Source: Hydractinia symbiolongicarpus
Lineage: Eukaryota > Cnidaria > Hydrozoa > Anthoathecata > Hydractiniidae
Direction of reading: 5' to 3'
DNA: 64,000 bases
Assembly (NCBI RefSeq): GCF_029227915.1
Contig: NC_079877.1
Coordinates: 15,105,851-15,169,850, forward strand
The notes below the pieces were generated by a model. It saw nothing but the letters and a program-made list of their open reading frames with translations. It did no database searches and was not told where the DNA came from. The number at the start of each line of letters is the position of its first letter. Position 1 is the stretch's first letter. Positions 12,253 to 21,380 of this stretch are shown in pieces. The position numbers and the translations under genes were made by a program.

Positions 12253-15200
12253 ATGCACGCAGTATCGCCCCAAGATAAAACAAAGAGCAACAGTTCATAT
12301 GGTAAAAGACTGTGTCTTCCACTTCTCTTTTCACTCCTTTTTCTCTGCTTATTAACTTGGGTAGGTTATGTATACACAAGATCAGAAAACAAGTTAAAAG
12401 AAAGCTTGCAAAAAATAAACGCAGAGAAAGATCGCAGACAGAGTTTGATCCAGCAGACCTCTTCTTATATGACGTTGGTAAACAAAGCGAAGAATAACGT
12501 CTTGTTGTATTCAAAGTTATTGGAGAATTTTTCACAGAAATTAAAGACACTGGAACAACGAAGAATACACTCGATCAACAAGAAGGTAACTAAATAAATA
12601 CTTTACAAGGCGTTGTCGTTGTAGTGTTCCTTTTCTAATGCATGTTTCAAGAAATTATTTTCTATATACCTTAAAACTGCGATAGAATAGTTTGTTTTTT
12701 TTGTGTTTTTTTTAAGTAAGTTGGCATAAATCTTTGATCTTTCACCATAAATTGCTTACAATTCCTACTATCGTTTTCTGTTCAATTTAGTTGCCATATG
12801 GCTACTTATTTTCTTTTAAATCATGTCCAGTTACAAAAGAAGTGTAATAAATTCTTAGAAAACAATTTTTTTCTATAATATCTTTTATTAATTAATAATT
12901 TATTAATCAGTGCCATAGAAACAAATGACCTAATAGGCACTTTCAGCGTTTTTGTTTTATACACTACTGGAAATTACTTTCATGTACACAATAAATAATC
13001 AAATTGGGAGTAGCTAAGGGGACGTCCTATCGATCTTCTTTTTTTACTTCTTTACTGGAAATTTACAGTTAGTTAAATTTAGGGAAATAATATTTATACA
13101 ACTATAAATTCTATTGAATTTATAGTTGTATTTCTCCATCATGCGTGGTAACGTAAACTATATTTTTTTTTGTTTTCGATTTTGATGGGAATTTCTTAAA
13201 CTGAACATAAAATCACATATTAGACTCAAATGCATTATCAACCCGTGTAGGGTTCATTACACTTGAAGTAAAATAAATGCATGATGACGCTGTAAAAAAT
13301 ATTTTGCCGACGTTTAAATTTCATTTTTTTTTTTCAGGTTTTGTTTCTGTGAAAAATACATCAGCATAATTTCAATAGCAAAAAGTTTAATGCCCAAGAA
13401 TGGGTGTACCCTTGGGGCAATTTTTTCAATTTATTTTGAAATTCAAAAACAGAGAGAAAATGTTTTAAAGGTCTTGGCAAAATGCCCTATTTTGTACCAC
13501 GTTGAAACTTGAAAGAACATGAAACATGAAAGAAACACAAGAAATTGTATAAGGCAAAAGAAATTTGCGGACTTTATGTTACTGCTTATTTTATTTTATA
13601 GGGCTTTACTGCTTTGAGTTTGTGCGGGAAGACTGGTCAAACAGTAAAGAGCAATGGAGGTGGGTCTAATATAAATAACTAGTCGTTAGCCCGTGGAAAA
13701 TCCACGGGTTCGCCCGCCCTTTTTATACCGCATTGCGTGCGTCTTGCTACTCGCACAGCTAAGCTACCATTTTGCGTGACAGACAGACAGACAGACGTAT
13801 AATATAGATAATTACTCATAATAAAATAATGAGAAATGATGGTAAGCGTTCAAATCGTATTTATGTTTTTCATTAACAATCTATCCATATGTAATTTGAG
13901 GAAAATGGTCGAATAAGACAGCACTGATTATACTACATTTATCACTCACAACTTTAAGAGCTTTATTTAAATGAGAAAATAAATTATAAAAAATTGTTTG
14001 TGTCGTCAATAGCATAAGAGATAGGTCATCATCTAATTAACCAATTGGCTTCTTAGAATCGCCACAATTACAAAAGTTGATACAAAGATAAATACTATCG
14101 CTTTTGATATCAAGTACCATGTTTTATACCCTGTAACTCAATTTTCCCAATTATTCCATACACCTAATTTCTGAATTAGATCTTTACTTCAAGCGTAGAA
14201 TTGACTTTCTAAATAAACATAGAAAGGTTGTTTTGGCTTTTCCCTTAAACGGATAATACATTTTAGCGTCTTTCAAGTGATAACAACTTTAATTATAAAG
14301 AATCTTTTGTCTCTTACAAACAAACTCCTACGTCATGGTATGCTTCCAGTATCTTATATAAAACTTTATGCTCTTAAAAGCATGTAGCAGTCTGCGCATT
14401 ATTTTCACTGTTATTATTCTTGAAATTCTTTTGTGCAGGGCGTCTATTCCCAGACTGGAAAATCACATTAAATGTTGGAAACATTAACTACACAAATAAT
14501 TTTATCGTCATCAACACACCAGGAGTTTATTTTGTTTACGCTCAGGTACGTATACAAAGTAAACTCATTACATTGGCACAGTTCGGTGTCTTAGCGCTAT
14601 AGTGTTTGATAAGGGATTAAATCCTAACATAAGTTACCATTAACGCAGTCTTTCAGAAATGAGGATAACATTCAGGCTGCTATGAAATCAAGCGTTAATG
14701 GCCGCACCTCACACCACACAATATGCTCAACTTAAACAGAATCAAAGGTGGAAGTGTTTTCTACTTTATTCTTATTGATTAATTAAAAAGTAGCTCAGTA
14801 CGTACTGCCTGTAAGTTAACAAACTTCGAAACCTTCAAAAATCAGAAAAAGTGCTGAAAATGTGTTAGGGTACAATCTCAGATAGTAGACACTGAGAGCA
14901 GCGACCAAGAACCTGTTTAGAAAAAGTGGCATTGTAGCTAATACTTCTTTGACAGAATACATGGAGTCACAGTCCCGATATTTACTTGCGCATGCATCTA
15001 AGTGATTACGTAATGCCCGATGCACGCGCAGAAATGGAGGTAAAAATGTGAACAAAATAGTGCGTGGCCTTGTGGTTATGGAGTACGCTTCGTAATCACA
15101 AGGTCCGTGGTTCGGTCCACAGCGCGGGCATGTTTAGCAAGTGTCTTTACTACAGCTACGGGTCAACCAATGCCATGTGAGGGAAATTGGGTAGGTAATG

Positions 15201-15756
15201 CCGGTGTATACTTAATGTATACATTCCGAACACAGGACCCACATTGATAACAGTGTTTCAAACACTGAAGTGGCTATATCCTGTATAAATATTCGGAATA
15301 ATAATAATAATAATAATAAGCGGAAAAGTTACCTCCATTTCTGCGTGCGCAGGAAAAACACGGCACTATGATTGAGTGTATTACCAAAAAAAAGCCTAAT
15401 AAATAAATTGGTACATACTAGAGGTCTGTGTATAATAAAATCCATCACCTAAACTACACTAACTACAACGACTTTTATTTGTATATATTTAGATGTTTTT
15501 TTTTCAAAATAAAGACAGCTTTAGGCGAAAAATAATGGACTTTCACATTTCAAAAAATCGCCAAGAAACGTTGGTTCTAGCGTCTGTACCAGTGACCACC
15601 TGTCCAGAAGCTTGCACGCGCTACATATCAAGTGTCGTAAAGCTTCAGAAAAATGATCGCCTCGCTGTGTCATCCTATGGTAACAATATCCAGTTCAAAA
15701 TATCACAAGAGAAATGTCAGTTTGGTGTTGTTTTGTTGGAAGGAAGCACTCAATAA
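12253..15756 (+). CDS. TNF-superfamily ligand (type II membrane protein), 4 exons
   Basis: Exons: 12253-12585, 13602-13659, 14439-14545, 15493-15756. All joins keep frame (phases 0, 1, 0) at GT-AG sites, giving about 253 aa. Residues 1-18 are a polar cytoplasmic N-terminus, about 19-41 a leucine-rich membrane anchor (LCLPLLFSLLFLCLLTW), and about 43-105 a Lys/Glu-rich coiled-coil stalk. The rest is a TNF homology domain: exon 3 has FPDWK and the hallmark NTPGVYFVYAQ. Exon 4 has the buried-strand pattern RYISSVVKLQKNDRLAV and the terminal QFGVVLL strand, with two Cys (CPEAC) in a loop as in several TNF ligands. TNF ligands act as trimers on the cell surface or after shedding and bind TNF receptors. 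No furin site (RxKR) is evident; QRRIHS in the stalk is a weak basic candidate. Subfamily cannot be assigned. Polyadenylation signal AATAAA follows about 85 bases after the stop. Confidence 0.88.
13096..13131. repeat. Perfect 16-bp hairpin in TNF intron 1
   Basis: ATACAACTATAAATTC is followed by the 4-base loop TATT and its exact reverse complement. No function is apparent; it may be the remnant of a small foldback element. Confidence 0.8.
13679..13808 (-). mobile_element. Miniature Helitron-like element (~130 bp) in TNF intron 2
   Basis: On the minus strand it starts with TATTATACGTCTGTCTGTCTG and ends with the perfect hairpin CCCGTGG-ATTTT-CCACGGG, then CTAACGA and CTAG. The termini match those of the larger elements at 7486-10786 and 48418-49155, so this is an extreme internal-deletion derivative of the same group. 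Confidence 0.65.
15024..15351. repeat. Inverted repeat flanking the SINE
   Basis: The block GCAGAAATGGAGGTAA lies just left of the SINE and its exact reverse complement just right of it, each with a further imperfect GCGCACGC extension. The pair looks like the arms of a foldback element whose loop received the SINE, or like two opposed copies of another repeat. Confidence 0.7.
15061..15318 (+). mobile_element. tRNA-derived SINE in TNF intron 3
   Basis: The head carries an RNA polymerase III A box (TGGCCTTGTGG, 15065-15075) and a B box (GGTTCGGTCC, 15109-15118) at tRNA-like spacing. It is followed by a tRNA-unrelated body and a (TAA)n tail at 15298-15318. The tRNA-like head is too diverged and unfolded to be a working tRNA gene. 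Orientation is the same as the host gene. Confidence 0.75.
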
Positions 15757-15841
15757 AAGTTTCAAGGCAGCTTTCACAAAAAAAATTATCTCTACATCAA
15801 ATCCTTTGTAATTAATGCCAGACGCTATAATAACAAAACAA

Positions 15842-15847
15842 AATAAA
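15842..15847 (+). terminator. Polyadenylation signal of the TNF ligand gene
   Basis: AATAAA, within a run of AATAAAATAAAATAAA, lies about 85 bases after the stop codon. Repeated overlapping signals make the exact site uncertain. Confidence 0.6.
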
Positions 15848-15862
15848 ATAAAATAAACACTC

Positions 15863-16688
15863 TCAATAGTTATAGCTCAAAAGCATTTAAATTTCCTTCA
15901 AGCTTTTATTTAATATTATAACACGATTTAAATTTAGAGTGAATGGGGGAAGGTCTAATACGTTACACGCTTTCTCGCTTATAAGAATAACATGCGATTT
16001 CAGAATAAAAACGATGGGTCTATTTTTAGAACAATAGAAAAACAAAAAAATAACCAGCTCAGTCAGTATTTTAATATTTTTATATCTTTTTAGGATTATC
16101 ATAATAGTTTTTAAATAAGTTCTTGGAATAAATATGTTTGTTATGGGTTTTTTATTTGCCGCTTTTATCAAGTTGTAAAATTAAAAATGCAGCTCATTTT
16201 AGTTAGTAAACAAGATATCTGTACAGCTATGAAGCTGTGGAACCAAAAATGTAGAACCCCTTCTGTTTAGTCACTAAGCAGCAAGCTCAATAATATACGT
16301 ATTTTCAAACTGGTGTATAGTCGAATTGTCATTTTGCACTGAGGATGCCAGGAAAAGGGATGGCAAGTCCAAAAATATCTGAGCCAACCCTTGTTTCATG
16401 GGTTGAAGGCTAGTCCAATACAACGCCCTTTCACAGATGGTCTGCAGAAAATTTCTACAAATCTGAGCAATTTCAGACTAGTTTCATATATTCCCAAGAT
16501 CTTTTTGCAAATTAACAGGAAAAATAAACATGCAATAATCCGTAACCAACCAGCCTATTACAAACTTTAATTTTGAGTGGAGGCATTTTTTGATCTTGAA
16601 ATTAAAATCTAGTTTTTGCATGCAAATTAATTTACAACATACATCAGTGAAAAAATGCTACTAACCTAACAATTTTTTTAATCATAAC
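15863..16688. other. Gene-free stretch downstream of the TNF gene
   Basis: No exon, repeat or motif was recognised. The minus-strand ORF at 16171-15887 has low-complexity composition and no domain. Confidence 0.45.
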
Positions 16689-17126
16689 TTAACCAGTCGG
16701 GAAGAACTGATAATTAGCCTGTAAATGACAGTTAGCCAATACAGGAAGTTATACGGTATATACATTAAATTTAGCTGCTTGTGTGGCTAATTATACGGAT
16801 CTTATTCTTCAATTTCTACACTTTTCTTCGATATCGATCTTCCATCTGCCTAGTTTCATAGCATGTTATGTTCCAATAAAAAACAAAATAAGAACAAGAA
16901 ATAACTGCGCATGAAAGATATTCATTTTCAAACTAATACCGGCTAATTAACCTTATAAATACGGACTTTCCTGGTACTGCATGGCCACAGTTCCATATTT
17001 GTAGTGTATATTATATAATTAGCTGATTCAATTTATGAATGCTCTTGAAACGACAACACCGTTGCCGTATAAGCATCGACTAACTATCCTGTTACAAGCT
17101 AATTATCATTTCTTCCCGACTGTTAA
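16689..17126. mobile_element. MITE with ~65-bp imperfect TIRs and TTAA flanks
   Basis: The left arm begins CCAGTCGGGAAGAACTGATAA at 16693. The right end reads, as reverse complement, CAGTCGGGAAGAAATGATAA just inside 17123. The arms stay alignable for about 65 bases (TAATTAGC, GTTAG, TTATACGG blocks). Both ends abut TTAA (16689-16692 and 17123-17126), the target duplication of piggyBac-type elements. No protein is encoded. Confidence 0.72.
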
Positions 17127-17339
17127 TTTTCTTCTTCTATATAGTCTGCACTTTATTATACCGTCAAAACGTAAACATTGAAACTTTATTGAAACTTTAT
17201 ACCACTGGGATAAAAAATTTTTTTCTGTTGCTGTGAAGTTAACACTATAAACTATGATGTATGGAAAGATACTTTGTTAAGCAGAGTATTACAGCTAAAA
17301 TTTGCAGGGTATTATTACAAGATTTATAGCTGACCTGAG

Positions 17340-17394
17340 CTGAAGCTAGCCACAAAAGTAAGGAGGCATTCCTTACTTTTGTGGCTAGCTTCAG
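17340..17394. repeat. Perfect 25-bp palindrome with 5-base loop
   Basis: The 25-base arm 17340-17364 (starts CTGAAGCTAGCC) is exactly reverse-complementary to 17370-17394, with the loop GGCAT. It lies about 65 bases upstream of the ORF at 17461. No mismatch at all suggests it is young or maintained. It could be a foldback remnant, a cruciform-prone site or a transcribed hairpin. Confidence 0.9.
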
Positions 17395-17460
17395 ATTGGT
17401 AAAAGATAGCACAAGAAGTAATAACGATGAATAGCACAAAATGTACTTATACCAAACTAA

Positions 17461-17709
17461 ATGAAAAGCTTTGGAGAAAAGCACACAATAGCTATAGCTA
17501 GCTGTCTGTATTGCTATCTACTGACACTGACCACGTTAGCTGGCCTGCTATATACATACGCCAGTTATAGCCAAGATAATAAAAATGATTTTACTAAGAT
17601 TTACATGGATGTGATGGTATCTTTATTAGCATATAGAAGCATAGAAAACCTAAACAAAAAGAGATCTTTTCCAAACCTGAGCTATGCAACTTTTAAAATC
17701 GCAGATTAA
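17461..17709 (+). CDS. Uncertain ORF resembling a type II membrane-protein first exon
   Basis: The 82-codon frame has a polar start, a hydrophobic segment at about residues 10-34 (IAIASCLYCYLLTLTTLAGL) and then a charged region. This is the same order as exon 1 of the TNF ligand gene 5 kb upstream. It could be the first exon of a lost or unrecognised TNF-ligand paralogue. No TNF-domain exon was found between 17.7 and 21.3 kb, and no confident donor site closes the ORF. A chance ORF remains quite possible. Confidence 0.22.
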   Translation: MKSFGEKHTIAIASCLYCYLLTLTTLAGLLYTYASYSQDNKNDFTKIYMDVMVSLLAYRSIENLNKKRSFPNLSYATFKIAD

Positions 17710-18376
17710 ACGTCAATTTTACTAACCGCGTCCGAGATACGCATATCTTCACTTAAATCTTAGAAGATCAGGATCTTGCCCGAGCTTTTAGCCGAAACTA
17801 GAAGCTGTGTGTTCCACAGCTAATTATACCATCATCACCTCCATTATGACAATCAAAAAATTACTATCCGAAGGGTTTTGGAGGGTCGACAGGGTCCCCT
17901 AAGCTAACATAACGCATTTACTTTTGGGTTCAATGTCAGTACCTGTTGACTATTGCAGGAGACACGTTCATCAGAATTTAAAAATCCTCGTTAATAGAAC
18001 ATTTAGAAGTTAGATTTAGAAGTTTACCGATATAGAAATAATTTTTGTTTGTGTCACTTGACCGGAAGTGGTGTATGCTTACAGACTGGGTTAAAAAAGT
18101 CGATTTCCTGACCTACAACATGGCAATGTCCACTACCCATGAACCTTTGTAACGCACCTACAATATAGCTATAATGGTCGACAAAAATATGGCTCTCCAC
18201 TCCCTCTCTGTGGGGGTGGTGTTTGTTAGATACGGGTATTCTTTCTTTCGGCATATTACGAGGTTTGGGTTCGAAAATCTGTGTAGATGCTTTCTAGATT
18301 TTCTTACCAAGTAGCTGTTAGTTTTAAAAAATATATATAGTAAATTTTAGACTACATAAGGAAGCGTTTAAGCGGT

Positions 18377-19005
18377 TTAACGCTATTTCCCTGTATGGTG
18401 GAGTTGCCTTACGTGCCGATATCTTTGAAAACTTACCTTTGCTACGGTGTCTGATTATGATAATTTTTAATTTAAGTTTTAATATTTATCTAATACAACT
18501 TCTAGAGCTTTTAGATTTTGGCTGTTACTTAAAATTGACCTTAAAAATCTGTAAGAAATCCTTCTAATCATGAAAAATAGCTAGAGTAACTTTTGTTAGG
18601 AATCTCTTTGGAATTTGAAACTTACAGCACAGCTTTATTTCATCAAGGGAAATCAGTCTATAAAGTTTAGAGACGTGATGAAACCGATTTTCCCGTCGAT
18701 GTTGAATGTAAAAATCGAGAAATATGTTCAATAACTTATATTTAGATCTCATAAACTTCAAACAGAACATAAAAATTTGCTCTGCAAATAAAGTAAATGA
18801 AATTTAAGAAATAGTGGTATTCTGGACAAATTTCCAGCTTTCGATGACTTGACAGAAAAACTGCTGTCATAACCAGAAAACTATTCCTGCCATTGTGTTG
18901 CTTCTATGACGTACGATAACTGTGCCAAGTTCGGTTTAATTTACACAAGCCTAACAAAAGTTATTAAAGCGTTGGGGCGTAATCCGCCCTTTTCCCGCCC
19001 GGTCA
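18377..19005. mobile_element. Diverged copy of the TTAA-flanked MITE family of 41333-42066
   Basis: Starts TTAACGCTATTT, comparable to TTAACCCTATTCGG. It shares internal blocks such as GTTAGGAATCTCTTTGGAATTTGAAACTTAC with the copy at 54044. It ends around GGGGCGTAATCCGCCC, comparable with GGCGGAATCCGCCCC of the 41-kb copy. The right boundary is approximate. Confidence 0.5.
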
Positions 19006-19154
19006 AATGTTTCAAAAAAACCCGAAATAAATTGGGGTAAAATGCACAAGGGAAGGGAATTAAATGGATAAAATCGCGTTGTGTCCTCGACAAAATTAAG
19101 GGTTCCTTTTACGGTGGCCTAAGTCTGTCACCCTTGCCGAGCAGCAGAAATGTA

Positions 19155-19935
19155 TCACTACTGCGCAGTAAAATCAATTCTATCGCGCAGTAGTCACAGA
19201 TCTACTGCGCTTTAGAAAACATTCTAGTGCGCAGTGCAGACAAAACACTTTGTTACGTTGATTATACGGAATGGCATAGAGCTTGATAACAAAAAAGATA
19301 TTTTTAAATATATGCGACAGTAATTTTATAACTTTAAAAAATCAATTTTAAGATAACGTCATAAGTGCAAGCATGATAAAAATAGCAAGAAATCTATCTT
19401 TCAATGCCCATCTCTGAAATGAAAGTACACGACGAGAGTCAAACCAAAAGTAGGGTAGAAGCAATCAAATTAAAATACGATGTATTATAAACGGAAGCGC
19501 ATAACAAACTTTCGACTTTAAAAATCTTGTCAACCATTATGAAATGCCGGAGAAATTGTCTAATGCCCAATATTGCGCAACAATTGAAGTTCTACTGCGC
19601 ATTTGTCAATGTCCAACTGCGCAGTGAACCGAATGCGGTCGGCACACTTGCACATGTTCTACTGCGCAGTAGATGTATTTCTATTGCGCAGTAGACATAT
19701 TTCCACTACAGAGTAAAAATACCACCACTGCGCAGTAGAACATTTTCTACTGCGCAGTGGACTAACTATTCTTTTGTTCTTTGATGCTTACTGCGGAATA
19801 AAAAGAGTTTTACTGCGCAGTAGAACGTTGACTACTGCGCAGTGAAAACTCGTCTTCTGCGCAATGGTCACAGCTTTACTGCGTAGTAGAAATGTTATTC
19901 CTCTACGGTATAAATCTAATTCTACTGCTCAACAT
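19155..19935. repeat. Two clusters of the palindromic motif CTACTGCGCAGTAG
   Basis: TGCGCAGT occurs about nine times exactly, with several variants, in 19155-19240 and 19570-19935. It is usually part of the near-palindrome (C)TACTGCGCAGTA(G) and spaced about 22-35 bases apart by unrelated AT-rich sequence. The core conserved is only the motif, not the spacers, unlike an ordinary tandem repeat. TGCGCA is also the half-site core of NRF1-type factors, but the spacing here does not match the classical NRF1 site. Confidence 0.8.
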
Positions 19936-21287
19936 CAAATGCCAGGTATGGGCTTCCGTCTCCTTACCTCTAAAGCAAATTTCTAAATAGCTGGTGTGAA
20001 TTTTTAAGTTGTACTAAGTTAATGCTTAATGCTAAAAATTACTTTAATTTTTTATCACGTCTGTGCTCAATGTTTAAAAGCGTTTCCGCCCGCCCTGTTT
20101 TTTTCACAAGTAATTTTTGAAAATATACGAGCGCTGAAATCGTTCCAATGTTTAATAACTTTCAAATTTCATCGTCGATAAATGAGTTTGCTTGAATCAA
20201 CGTTATTTTGACTTTGAGTGCGTCGCTCGCACCACTGTTCATCACGTGATTCTTTATGATTAAAATGTTCTTTTTTGCCATTAACCACCGTTCCCCCCCA
20301 TTATAATTTATCGTTTCGCCTAGTTTAAAATAAAGAAGGCACCAAAAAATGTTCCGACAAAAAAAAAAGCAAGAAAAAGTTTGCAACAAAATTTATTTCA
20401 TGTATTGCTTGTTATAACATATATTCATACTTTGTTTGCATGCAGTTACTATTGTCTACTGCATATTTTAAAATGAATTATTCAAGTTATTCATTCGTGA
20501 TTTTATTTTTTCAATGTATTAATAATAATTAAGAATAAATTATTTCTTTCAAAGTGTCTTCTTCATAGGCTGGGACTATGTTTAAGTGTACAGATTTTTA
20601 AATAAAATTTCTTAATTATACAGAATCTGTGTTTTTTTGTCCTAATTTTGAACCTGGTTTCTGACGTAGGCAGAAGCATAATAGATATAAAGATAATAAG
20701 TCTCATTTTCGTGCACAGAGTATTTTTCAAACTGAAAAGAAAAAGTCCACGAAAAAAAAAGCTCTCCAAATTAAAAAGACAACATTGAAGTGGTACTTAA
20801 ATTCATTAATTTTAACCTGAAATTCGTTAATAATAGTATTTCTTCTTTATGTAAAATAATTTTCATTGTTTAGCACTATAATGTCTTTCATTTTTAGTTT
20901 CACGTTCTCCTTTGTGAACAGAACATAACCTAATCAATTTTTCTTTCTTGGCTTTATGATATTTAAAAACAATACCCTTGACGTTTGCCCTTCTCTTGAT
21001 AATCGTATTTGTAAAAGAATTTAATTATTCGACTAATAAATTTGGCCAATATTGTCTCATTTATCATTGAAATAAATGGACAATTAATTGACCGTAAATT
21101 GTTTTCGCCTTTTAACGATGTTACTTTTACCAAGGAGAAAATAGAACGTTGTATCGTTGGAAGTGCCATGGGAAGAGAGTAACTTGAGATATTTCTGTTA
21201 TTTCGACTTTACTTTAAAGTTCGCTTTATTTATCTTTTGTAAAAGGTAAATACCCACCAGGGGGAAGTATTACATTATTTTTTGCAT
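19936..21287. other. Gene-free stretch upstream of the plus-strand receptor gene
   Basis: No exon recognised. Small minus-strand ORFs (20389-20162, 20769-20563, 21169-20963) lack domains. The segment contains the distal promoter region of the receptor gene. Confidence 0.45.
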
Positions 21288-21380
21288 TAAAACTGAGAAA
21301 ACGAATACAGTATCACAAGTATCAGCCAAAAGCGAAAGACAGAAAAGAGAAACAAACTTAAATTCCTGTAGCAATAGACA
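21288..21380 (+). promoter_or_regulatory. Conserved 5' leader of the plus-strand receptor gene
   Basis: AAACTGAGAAAACGAATACA and following blocks match the leader upstream of the paralogous ATG at 4246 on the other strand. The start region was therefore duplicated together with exon 1. Confidence 0.5.

Noticed and set aside
15062-15135. Functional tRNA gene
   Set aside because: A and B boxes are present but the acceptor and anticodon arms do not pair convincingly and a SINE body with a (TAA)n tail follows.
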